Below, one piece after another: positions 23,568 through 35,500 of a stretch of 64,000 bases of DNA. The translations under genes and the position numbers were made by a program. Each line of letters starts with the position of its first letter. Within the stretch, counting starts at the first letter, position 1. The notes under the pieces were generated by a model. It saw nothing but the letters and a program-made list of their open reading frames with translations, was not told where the DNA came from and did no database searches. This DNA comes from Sanderia malayensis (Eukaryota; Cnidaria; Scyphozoa; Semaeostomeae; Pelagiidae): assembly GCA_013076295.1 (NCBI GenBank), contig RQOL01000824.1:1736001-1800000 (forward strand), in the 5' to 3' direction.

Positions 23568-24995
23568 ATGGGAAATGCACTGGAAAATTTACATATTGAC
23601 GGTAGAATAGATTCTAGTTGTGATACGACTATCGTTTCAGGCACGTCACAAGCTGATTCGACAGTAGCTGGCAAGGATACAACGATAGAAAACGTCACGG
23701 AGTCTCCTTATCAAAACGGGGCAGCACCGACAACAGCAGCAAGTAACCAAGGATACCACCAGAATAACAGACAGCATGAGCATGCGCAAGCGCAGGCATA
23801 CGACTACGAATCCCCACAACGTCACGTAAGCTATTCACAGGGACACCATGTAGATGATTTTGGCCACCATCACATAGGGAGTCCACAACATTATTCTGAC
23901 CAATCAACGGACAATGAATCAGCTACGTCAGAGGCATACAAGAAGTTGCTACATAGAGACTATTTATCGTACGATATGGAAAGAAGTCCAAGAAAACAAT
24001 TGCCAATGCTGTCAAGAAATTGCGGAGAAATTTATGATAGTAGCGAACTGCATACCGCCATTTTGGACTTCAATATTGACTTCACAGTTCATGTTGGAAA
24101 ACTTGTGATTTACTTGAAGAAATTGAAAATTACGAGGTCGCAAGTTGAAGAGTTCGTAACTGATAAAAAATTGAAGGGAAAAGTCAGATGTCTTTTGAGA
24201 AATCCAGCGAAAAGTCAAAAGTTCACATCAGGACTGTTTGAGGCAAGTGTAAACGACAGAAACACGCTACAGGTCGAATTCGACGAATCCTTTGTTTATT
24301 ATTTGTTTCCAAGAAATCAAATCGACAATATGGCCTTGCAGTTCAAAGTTTATTGCAAGAAAATGTTCAGAGATATCCAAATAGCTGAAGGTTATTTGCA
24401 TTTGGGAGAGATAGATTTGAACTCCGAAATGCTCCCGATTTGCATGCCATTTGTCGATTTGAATAAAGAAAAACAAGGTCGACATAAAGGTGGAAAAAAG
24501 CCGGTGATTGTGCCGAAAAGCGAGAAACTAGAAACACTCATATCACTGCAGTATATTTCCGAAACGTCGAAGCTCGTCGTTGATTTACGACAAAGCACAA
24601 AACTCGGAAAACTTCGCAATCTCGTCAACCGAGAAATAATCGTACAAGCCGAGTTGATTTCGCCTACTTGTGAATGCGTTCAACGAAAAACGACTTTTTT
24701 GAAGATGATTTCCGATAATCCAGGCTGCAATAAACCGTTGGAATTCGAGCTTACACAAGAGCAGTTGTTTCTTTACACGCTGATGCTAAGTGTAAGTTAC
24801 TCGCCAATTCGTTGGGGACAACAGGAGAGAATTGGTTGGATCGCATTTGGGAGACGAAGCAGCGGTCAAGTAGAGTCACAGCATTGGGAAGAAATGTTGC
24901 AAAGGAGCTGTATCAATGAACCTGCAATACAATGGCATTGTTTATGCGACCATCAAACGCCCAAGAGCAGTTCTTTACTTAAACTATTTAAATAA
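23568..24995 (+). CDS. intronless tandem C2-domain protein, synaptotagmin-like
   Basis: A single 475-codon frame with ATG in good context (AACAATGGG). The first 130 residues are Gln/His/Ser-rich and look disordered. Two C2-like domains follow, at about 165-290 and 320-460. The second ends in the synaptotagmin-family signature IGWIAFGRRSSG followed by HWEEML and QWHCL. In typical synaptotagmins the loops before these segments carry several Asp residues for calcium; here the equivalents read FKVYCKKMFRDIQIAEG and SVSYSPIRWGQQER, without that set. The protein is therefore probably calcium-independent, acting in membrane trafficking or as a scaffold (inference). There is no signal peptide or membrane helix. 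Lack of introns in an intron-rich region suggests origin by retroposition. The subfamily is uncertain. Confidence 0.75.
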   Translation: MGNALENLHIDGRIDSSCDTTIVSGTSQADSTVAGKDTTIENVTESPYQNGAAPTTAASNQGYHQNNRQHEHAQAQAYDYESPQRHVSYSQGHHVDDFGHHHIGSPQHYSDQSTDNESATSEAYKKLLHRDYLSYDMERSPRKQLPMLSRNCGEIYDSSELHTAILDFNIDFTVHVGKLVIYLKKLKITRSQVEEFVTDKKLKGKVRCLLRNPAKSQKFTSGLFEASVNDRNTLQVEFDESFVYYLFPRNQIDNMALQFKVYCKKMFRDIQIAEGYLHLGEIDLNSEMLPICMPFVDLNKEKQGRHKGGKKPVIVPKSEKLETLISLQYISETSKLVVDLRQSTKLGKLRNLVNREIIVQAELISPTCECVQRKTTFLKMISDNPGCNKPLEFELTQEQLFLYTLMLSVSYSPIRWGQQERIGWIAFGRRSSGQVESQHWEEMLQRSCINEPAIQWHCLCDHQTPKSSSLLKLFK

Positions 24996-25904
24996 CAATG
25001 AAGAGAGATTGACGAAATAGCAAGAGATTAAGGTGGGAGAAAGAGATGAGTAGGAAATGAAAATGAGACTCTTCAAACCATACCGAGGTCCTTCGCAATA
25101 TTAACCAGTTTATTGTAGTTTTGCTTGGAAATTTGTCAAGTTTGAGTTGTATAACTTGAAAGAAATATCCTATAATTAAACATATTTTACATTTAGTAAA
25201 TTGATATCAGTATTTTAGTATAATGTTAAATAAACATTACTTTAATTTGCTAAGTTTTAATTTCAATAGGTACATTTCGCTAGCTCGAAATCCTTCTAGC
25301 CATGAAGGTTTATCAAGGTGTATCAAGACGTTGTCGAGATGAATATTCGTCTTCATAACACGTTGTTTTTCGCCCATATAATAATCAACATACTTGGTGG
25401 TAAAAATGATATAAATAATGCATAATAAGGACGACAAATGCGTTAAGACTTATAACAATAAAACGAATTAATATAATACTTGCCTTCTTTTGCGTAACAA
25501 AAATAATACTTGCTTTTATATCTTCGTTTACTTCACATCACGAACTTTCAAAGCAGCCATGTTGGAAAACCCGAACCGACACAACGACAAGAAATAAGTC
25601 AAGTTCGAGACCCACCCAACAAAATTTCACTCACACTTTAACATCCAATCAAATCTAAGCATTTTTTCCAACATCCAATCAAACCTGTGCTTTCTATCAC
25701 ATGATAATACCCTTATACGGAAGACTAGTTGATAATATGTAAATAATCCCAATGGGATGTCAAATGAGCAACCTTCCAAACCCCAAAGGACGAAAACACA
25801 GATATTCTTGAAGCATGCCTAACCAAAAATTTTGCTCATCCAAACCCCAAAGAATGACAAATTGCAAAGGAAAACAATGTCACAGATGGGTCAATCTATA
25901 ACAA

Positions 25905-26370
25905 GGAATTCAAAAGCGAAACACCGCATTTTGGTCGCGTCTAATTTAATTCATTAGATTCGACCTAAATGCGACATAAGTGCGACATTCACTTTATACG
26001 TGTTTTGTTTGCCGCATTTAATTCAACTCCTCATATCAACGTGACGTAACAAAGAAGGATTGCACATATGCAGAGTGCTTGACTGGGAAAATTTGACATA
26101 TTTCATCATTATATCACATGAAGTGATTTAATTCAAGGAGAATTTGAATTAAATGCTACCAAAATGCGGCCGTATAAAGCCACGTCGCATTTGTGTCGCA
26201 CTTGTGCATTAAGTTCGGCAAATCCTGATGCACTTAATTCAAAGTGCAGCACTTAATTAAAATGCCATTTTATACGGCTGAATTTACGTCGAACTTAATT
26301 CAAATCTTGTTTGAATTAAATTCGACACGACCTAAACACGGCCTTATAAAGTCCACCTAAGAGAATCAAA
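25905..26370. mobile_element. inverted-repeat rich noncoding element
   Basis: The left part CGCATTTTGGTCGCGTCTAA and the right part, read in inverse (CGTGTTTAGGTCGTGTCGAA), form imperfect terminal repeats. Both are followed inward by TTTAATTCA. The interior is dense in GAATTAA, TTAATTC, GTGCGAC and TGCGGC words in both orientations. It is noncoding, lies between the C2-domain gene and the 3' end of UBE4B, and is probably a non-autonomous DNA transposon of unknown family. Confidence 0.45.
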
Positions 26371-26590
26371 ACAGTGTAGAGTAGAAAGAATCAAGAGTTG
26401 TGTTTTAGAAATGAGTCATATTTCAAGTAACTTTTTTCTCTTTTACCAATCCAACATTATCTTTGTATAAACACCACAAATAATACACTTTACTCAGATG
26501 GCAAGAACATATGATATAATGAACAGACATTTAATTCACTCCGAGAAAATACATTTTGGAACGACTAAATATTGCAACAATAATGGTAGC

Positions 26591-29500
26591 TTATCTTTTC
26601 TTTTTTGAAAGAATCCAATCTTCAATTTTCTTCCTCAATTCTGGTTCTAAGCGGAAACAAGTAAATATAGTTGAATAAAATAAAACATAGATTGAATAAG
26701 AAGACAATAAAAAAAGATAAATTTTTTTTAGAAAGTTCCAGTATGGTTTTAAAAAAACTTTGTTATAGAAAACGTGTAAAGAATTAATAATAATAAAAAT
26801 AATAATAATTGTAATGATAGCATACCGGGTTCCAACATTTCGACAGTAAGTTTTTGACGATTAAATGGATCAGTTGAAGAATTCAAAAGATGTCTCGTTA
26901 TGATGTGGCGATCCATAATAATACCGCTGGGTAGGCGCACAGGGTTTTGCATGACAGTGTCCATCAGTGGATCTGAAATGCACGGTTAATAATGCAATTG
27001 TTGATACAGTTAAAGGCATAGAGATTCATCAAGTATTTAAAAGAAGAAAATGTATTGTGGGGTCGTGGGGTCCAGCGATGAGAACTACCCCTAATATCGA
27101 GGAAACCTTTTATGGGGACAGAAGCTTGTTAAAGGTGATTGTATTACTATGAAGCAGTTCAACAATTTGACTAAATATGTTAAAGATATGTTGACAGTTG
27201 TTTAAGCCGATAACCAGAGCCAGGGAACAACATTTAACATGCTCGAAAAGCAGATCAGATAGATCTGCGAGCCTAATATCTAAAAGTAACTCTTCAATGC
27301 TCGATGCTTCTGTTGTCAATTCGTTGCATCGAGATGCACTTTGTAGAGAGAGACAAACGTGTATGTAGTTTCATTCAAGCCCAATCCAAACAAGACGCCT
27401 GCATTTAGCTGTTATACTAACTTCAAAGCTACTGACCCATTCCTAATGGTTTTATAAGTCCTATATATTACAGTGCAGTAAATTATTAATGATATAAATT
27501 ACATTTGTGGAATTCCCAAAGAAGCATCAACAAAAGCTAAACGAGATAAAAATCGAGCAGGTGTCGACTAGTTCAATAATCTTAGAATATCTCAATTTAA
27601 TAATCAGTCTGCTGACTAGATAATTGTCTTTCAGCTTAAAAAATGAGATATCAGGCCTGGTGGTTTAGCTTAAACAGATAGGCTGCACTTTGGTAATATT
27701 TCAAAGCGGATAATGGATGAAAGATTAACTTCATACCGTATATGTGCAGCTACTCATCCACAAAGCATGCGAAGGAGCTTTGAGTTTCGTAAAAAGGAGC
27801 ATAGAGGTTTTCAAAGAGAGAAAAATTGACTGGAAGGCAAAACAAACCTCTGAACTCATCGGGGGCATCATCAAGGTCCATTGCAGTTTTGTTTTGCTCA
27901 ACGAAGATCTCCTCAACTCGATCGGCAAATTTACGAAATTGTTCGATTTCATACTAAACGAATGGCCAGAGAATGCATGATTGACAGGTTTAAGTGTTAA
28001 AGAAATACAGGGGGCACAAACAACTTGTATTGCCTATACAGGAAACAATAAAACAATAAAAACGAACACACAGGAAACACAGACCTCTGTTTTCATCAAA
28101 TCAACATGTATTAACTATACAGGGGACACAAACAACAAAAATGCAGACACAGGGAACACAAACCTCGTGTTTCATCAAAACAACATCTATCAGCTATACA
28201 GGGGGCACAAATAACACAAAACGCACACACAGGGAACACAAACCCCTGTCTTCATCAAAACAACATGTATCGACTATACAGGGGGCACAAATAACACAAA
28301 AGGCAAACACAGGGAACACAAACCTCTGTTTTCATCAAAGTTCGTTTGAGCAAGAATAAGCAATCGTCAAAGACTTCTTTGCTGTAAGACCGCTGGAATG
28401 AGAAACATAAAGAGTTAATCAATCACAGTACCCCCGTCTCACATAATCATTCACACCGCACTTCAATGAAAATTAGATCAAATAACGGGGGTTGCTTACC
28501 TCGTCTTTTGCAACCGCATGCGCCAACTCATCACTTGTTAAATGTAAGTAAATGTTTGTCAGTCGGTCTAGAGTCTTTTTCGGCTCAAATCCATATTTTT
28601 CTGGATTCTTAACCTGCAGAGAAATGATCAAACTGTCTTAGATTACCATGCATTTCATAGGTATTATTAAGCTGTTAAGACAACCCAGAACTTAACATCC
28701 TTTCTCTTGTTGCGTTTATGGCAAATTTCAGTCAGAGCAAATCTTACCTTGAGATTTTTGCATTTCGATCCGGTCAGTTGTTTGACATTGAAATTCAACA
28801 TAACAGCTAATCTTTCAGAAAGAACCTAAAAACAATTGAAAGAAAATGTAGCGGACAGCAACAAAACAAGCAACGCAGGGCATAAAGAATGATTTTTAAC
28901 CTACTCGAAGAGTTTGAAAGTCTCTTCTTGTGTCAATTAATTGGCTATATATGGATATATTAAAGTAACTATAGTGATACTTGAAGGGTAATGCACTATA
29001 ACATGAACGCCTTACCGGTTCTAGAAATGGTGCCTTGATCTCTTGTGATAAATAATGCAACATTCCAAGTGTTTCCGCTGCTAAAGTCAAATATGATCGA
29101 CATTGTCTTTCGTCAGTTGCCAGCTGACGTTGTCTTGCAGTCCTTATTTCCTAAACAGAATAGGTAAGCATGAGTCATGGCTTTCCTCAACAGAATAGGT
29201 AAGGAAATTGGTAGTCTTAAGTCGAATAGGTAAGCATGGGGTTTGGTTTTCCAAAACAAAATAGGTAAGCACAAAGTCTGGTCTTCCAGTACCAATCCTT
29301 AGGAGAGAAAGAAAAATACAAAAAGAAAAGATGATAGAGGGACGCTTAGTAGACAGGAGAAAGGGGGAAATTAGTGGAGAAGGGTGAGGGGTAATTGATG
29401 GTTGAAAGCTAAAAGAAATAGAAGAGGACAAACGAACGAATAAACCTCTTATTGGACGAGGCTTTTGGGACCAAATCCTTACCCTGGAAAGTTGTTCCCA

Positions 29501-32500
29501 TTCGGTTGCATTTGACATAAGTTCTTGATGTTCGTGAATATTTTTCAATGTATCAAGTGATTCATCCAATAAAAACGTCAAATCATTTATCAGCATGTTT
29601 ATAAATCGAACAAAATTTGACGTCCTGAAAAGAAGACACGATATTACTTATATCTACCTTAAGTATTCACCCTTTTTACACTCTCGCAAGGAAACGAAGT
29701 CAACATTTTAGATTCTAGAAAAATAGAAATGATAATTACTGGCTTTCTTGTACAATAGAAGCTCGATGCATCGGCCGTTTCCATAAACCTTTCATGATTA
29801 TTGAGATATGATAGCGAATTCCAAATTTATCATAGAATTCGTTAGATGCACCAGTTGTTTCGATATCTACAAGGCGTACGAATCAATAAACAGTCAAATA
29901 AACTGCTATATTAGGATATGTTATACTATATTAAAAATAACTTAAAAACCATCACATCACATAAATTGTCAAGCTTCATTTCGACGAATGAATCGTTGAA
30001 TGAACAAATGAATGAATGAATGAATAAACGAATGAATGAATGAATGAATAAACGAATGAATAAATGAATGAATAAATGAATGAATAAATGAATGAATGAA
30101 TGAATGAATCATTGAATGAATGAATGAATAAATGAATGAATAAATGAATGAATAAATAAATGAATGGATCATTGAAAGAATGATTGAATGAATGAATGAA
30201 TCAATGACTCGGTGACTCAATCCATCCATGAATGAATATGACATACCAACATAAAACTTCATCAACGCAGGAGCCATGTGCAGCTCCCCAAGTGTGTTAG
30301 AAACAATTGCATTATAGAACTTCCTGGCACGTGGTTGCACATTTGGATCCACCGCAAATATAACCTGCCAAAAAATAACAGAAGATGAAAACTATCACAG
30401 AACACATTCGTGATGACAATAATACTCTATGATAGAATTGTAGGCTTACACATCAGCCATGGTAATATCGCAAATGATGTTATCATGGCTGATGGCCTAA
30501 GCATACTTTACGTGATTAGATATTATTTTCTTTCTTGATAACTCGCCAATAAATATTCATTTGTCGTTTATGATATGTATGGAGGAAAATTTTCTTATAG
30601 CTTATTGCATTTATTAACTGTCATAAATTATCATATATTTTCATATATTACAATATATCATCATGTATTATCATACACTATCATATATTATAATACATCA
30701 TCACATGTTATTATATATCAGCAAATATCATATTATCTATATTGTGACAGATTGTCAGAAGAAAATACCTTGTGGATAAAGAAAACATTTCAACTTACCT
30801 CGATAAGTTTGGCAGCCAGATAGGGATTGGCAATGTAATTGTAATTGCAAAGTAAAGCAACAAGAAATGGTATGAAGTCATTGATAGAAGGATCATCCAA
30901 CATTTCAGGGCAATGTCTGTAAAATAAATGAATAAAACAAATAAAACAGGAAATAATCTATAAATAGAACTCTTCTTTCAACAGAGTCTGTTAAAGTCCG
31001 TATCTTATCCCCAGTGTTATATACGAAACAGTAAAACCCGCATATAAGAACATGTAAATGTTCCTTTCAGTCTATTGTTCCAAGACAATAGGCTATTGTT
31101 TCTTCTATTGTTTTGAGCAGCAAATTCATCCTGAAGGTTCTTAATCCAGTGGTTCTTATATGCGGGTTTTTACTGTAGTACATTTCATTATTTAGCCATT
31201 AAAAACCCGAATCTACATAATAATAACACTAATAAAAATAGCATTATTATTAAGTAAGTGTCAGTGATTAATGAATAAATAATAAAATATATTAATCTAC
31301 AACTAGAATTAATCTAGAATTTTGGGCAAATAAAATGCATAAGAGAGTTAGAAAATGCCAATATTGCATTATTATCAGCGCGTTCTTCTAGAAATTTCTG
31401 ATCTAACCTAAATGAGCTGAGCATTAATAATTTAAAAAGGGGATGGCGTTCAACTAAACCAATTAAGCAATTGATTACTTTACCTTGTAAGGAGAAAACG
31501 GTATGACTAAACTGCTCTTTCACACATATATTAAATGATAATGATAATGACAACAACAAAACTATAATAAATTTAGATCTGAATTGGACCTGCACAATTT
31601 TCATTGTACACTTCCACCTGGAAAATAAATCTTCGTTTCTTTTCCGTTTTATGTTATTTTCAAACACCGGAGCTAAAATTCTTCTAAAAGGCATTCAGTG
31701 TATGGCAGATTAGAATATTCAATTAGATCTTAACAATGTTTTTAAGTTTTTAAACTCTTTCGGCAAAACGGTGTTTTTAAAGTTAAAGGGCGTTACAAAA
31801 TGGTGTTTTTAAAGTTAAAGGGTCTCAAAATATGGAGTAATAAATTTAATTGATTCCTTGTTGATTTTCATACTTGCAAGCAATAATTAAAGAAAAAGCA
31901 GAAGATTGTAATCAAGTAATAAATTCCGGACTGAAATAAAAATCGGTTCCAATGTGGTAAATATTTGATGAAAAGGAGATGAGAAAATCCATGCCTCTGA
32001 TTAAAACAGAGTACAAACATTGCTCAGGGGACTGGGCTCCATTAAACATCTGTCAATCATTTGAATAAACTCCTTTCGTTCAATCGAATAGAATGCACAG
32101 TTGGCGAACAAGAAACTTGCGATGTTGTGATATCTAGCACGAAGACGTTATAGCAAACCAAGTAATGGATGAAATACTTGAGATGTCTATCTGATCAATA
32201 GATTGCCAAAACGTTACTCGTGGTAGCTTGTTTGGTGGAAGATAATGGCGTATGGAACAAAAAAGCTGTTCAGATCGAAAACTTCGCAGGGAGATTAAAA
32301 ACTCAAGAGCTGTTGATTGTAAAATGAAAGAGATTGAAAAAGCTAATCTCTTTGCATGATAACAAGATTGCTTAGACAACTGTACGCCGTATCGGAGTCA
32401 CAGTCGCAAACATCTTGTTTTCTGAATAGCACGTAAACATTGTAGTTGTGTGAAGTGATTAGCTCATTGCATTGGAGATGTAGCAGGAAACTAAGAAACG

Positions 32501-35500
32501 GTTGAAATTCATCTAGAATTCACTGCTGAATCAACATTGACTGATCGCCTGTCGATCGATTTCTTAGAGAAGCCGAAAACTCATTAGTTGGGAAATCGTT
32601 GACTTTGCAATCAATTAGTACACTAAACAATCGTATGCATTTGGGCAACGAACGCAGAAAGCTTCCACGCAAAGGTTTTAAAATACATTATCTGCTGTTG
32701 ACCGACCTCTCTCTGAATAAAGCATACCACATTGGTCATTTTCATTCAACGCCAAAACTGTTTGCTGTTAACCGAATCCTCCCTGAGGAAAGTATACAAT
32801 ACTGGTTATGCAACGTTAAAACTAACTGTCTGCTGTTGACCGATATATCTCTGAGAGAAGCATACAATACTAGTTATGCAACGTTAGCACTAACTGTCTG
32901 CTGTTGACCGATATATCTCTGAGAGAAGCATACAATACTGGTTATGCAACGTTAATACTAACTGTCTGCTGTTGACCGATATATCTCCGAGAGAAGCATA
33001 CAATACTGGTTATGCAACGTTAAAACTAACTGTCTGCTGTTAACCGAATTCTCCCAGAGGAAAGCATACTAAATTGGTCACTTTCATTAGACCTTGGCCT
33101 CGCCATGGTGGTACACTACACGGATGTGATAACATGCATCATACTAATACCACTGATACTGCTGTCAATAATCGGCAATATACTGATAATGACCGTGAAG
33201 CTGTATCGCCGCAAATTGAAATCGTTCAACAGCGGTGATCTGTTCATAGTAAACCTGGCAATCTGCGATATCAACAAAACATGGACCGTCTTCCTTCTCT
33301 GGTCGTACCACCAAGTTATGTATAACTCCTGGCAATTCAACGACTTGGCCTGCTCGGGACTGCATAAGCTCGTCCTTATACTCTTCTCAGTGAGTTCTCT
33401 GACGCTTCTCGTATTGACAACAGAGCGGTTTTTGCTCATCGTCAAGCCATTCAATCGTTCCTTCACATTCAAACGCGCGACCGTCCTACTCGCGGTCATC
33501 TGGCTGACGTCAATCACGCTCGCCACTCCACCCCTGTTCCTCAAATTCAAAGTTTACGATTTCAATAGCAAGCTGCTGTGTACGAGCGAGAAGCTTACCA
33601 CAGTCGAATTCTCCTTCAAAATAATTTATTACGTCATAATTATCTTCATACCGTTCGCACTAATCATCGCGTTGTCCAGATCCGCCGCCTTGGTGCTGAC
33701 GAAAAACTCGTGCACAGCGAAAACTCCACAACTTAAGCGCTGTCCGGTGTTCAACGGCAAGATGCGACGCAATAAAAGTGCCATTTACATCCTTAAAAGT
33801 ATATCCCTTGGCTATAGCATCTGTTATGTACCACTGGCTGTCATTTACATCCTGGACTCAGCAGTTGGTCCTAAATTCAGTGCCCAGATGGACGATACGC
33901 TATTTGAACCAGTGCTGACATGGTGTGTTTTTTCCAGTTTCTGTAACACACCGTTAACATACGTCATATTCAGCCAAGAATTTCGAAAGGAGCTGAAAGC
34001 GATATTTCAAAGAAAGAAAGCTTGGAATACAAAACGAACAGCACCGTTAACGCAAATCACAGCCAAGAATAAATGATTACCATTGATACCAGACAATAGA
34101 GTGATTAGTACGATTAGTGCGATTAGCGTGACTATTGTAATAATTAAATTAGAAATTAGGGCGTTAGAAAGGACTTTCAGAGCGAGACATCGATTTAATT
34201 TCATGGTGTTTTCAAATAATTGAAACCAACTGAGAATTCCAATTTTCAGCTTTTGAAATCACAAAACCCACTTCCAGCTCATTACAAATTGTGTAAGCAT
34301 GCTTTGAAAAGACCTTAATCCCCCCTAAGTGGGTATTCCCAGCCAATTTATTAACGCAATTCTTCTACGCATGTGTTGAGCTGCGCAGAAGCTGCCTTAT
34401 TCTTACGATACCTGGTCAGAGTCAACGATTAACCCACTAATAATTATTATCCTCGATGGAAAACTGAATAATTAAACATTTATTGCTTGCTACGAACATG
34501 TGTGAAGTGCGATTAGAATAATAAGAATATAAGTTTAAATCATGTCAAGAACAGGAGTATTTATGAGTGTGACGTTTTGAGAGAGATACTTCTCTTATTA
34601 TCGGAGTTTATCAATAAATCTTTCTGCCTTTTAAATAAGAAAATAATCTTGTGCGACTCTCAGTAAAGTTGATCGTTATATACGTGAATCATACGGTGGT
34701 TGTTTTGTTGTATGCGAGGAACTAGCTGTACCTTCATCATTGGCAACTATATTCACTACCCTAATCCGATAAAACCCGATCTGACCTAATCCAACTGCGT
34801 AAACATATCGATGAATCAAATAGATCAACATGGATCTAATCGAATGTTGAACGAATTTACAGCCCCATAAATCTACGACCTCCCACCTTTCCATTCTTTA
34901 AAATACAGAGCATAGAAAGACAAAAGAAATATATGACCTGCGCACTTACATATCGGCAAACAGGATGAACTCCACGATATCTTCGATGAAATAGTCAGGC
35001 AACGAACCGAAACACAGGACCACTTGTTCAGGCAGTGGCAGAGTCAAACTAAAAATAAGAAAGATCGAAATATAACATTTAAATACTAATCGCAACCCAC
35101 GGACTGCAAAACAACATTACATTTGCGTCAATAATCGCATTTGCTATTTGTCAAGTCTATTTGGATAACTCTCCATCATAGTGATTTAGCTCAATTAGAT
35201 AATTCTAGATAGATCTTAGATAAATTGTAAATACCGTAATGTTTCGATTAAACGCCCCCTTCTTTTAAACCCCCCTGGAATAGAAGCCCCCCTAAAATAT
35301 CAAATAAGTTTTAATCAATCGATGGTTTAATCAATGCATTACTGTAGGCTTGAATTAGCCCGTGGGAGCTCATTAAACAGCCAAGACACTCCTTCAGGCT
35401 TGTATGATGATGTTGTAGTCATCTTTACCCGGTGGTTTATGACAATAGCTATAGATATGGCTATGCTTAGGTGGAGGATGGCTAAACATACAATACAATC

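Noticed and set aside
27731..28359. Plus-strand frames over 27744-28359
   Set aside because: They are antisense to UBE4B exons 27848-27953 and 28324-28392 or lie in the 79-bp minisatellite.
29969..30240. SFIHSF-rich extension of a minus-strand frame
   Set aside because: It is read-through of exon 30247-30364 into the TGAA microsatellite, past a good splice donor that joins in phase to the next exon.
31314..31694. 126-codon minus-strand frame in the UBE4B intron
   Set aside because: Not joined to UBE4B by similarity, no family recognised, and composition like intronic DNA. The real exons on either side join directly in phase.
32599..32907. 102-codon plus-strand frame upstream of the GPCR
   Set aside because: Its second half is the 68-bp tandem repeat, and 68 is not a multiple of 3.
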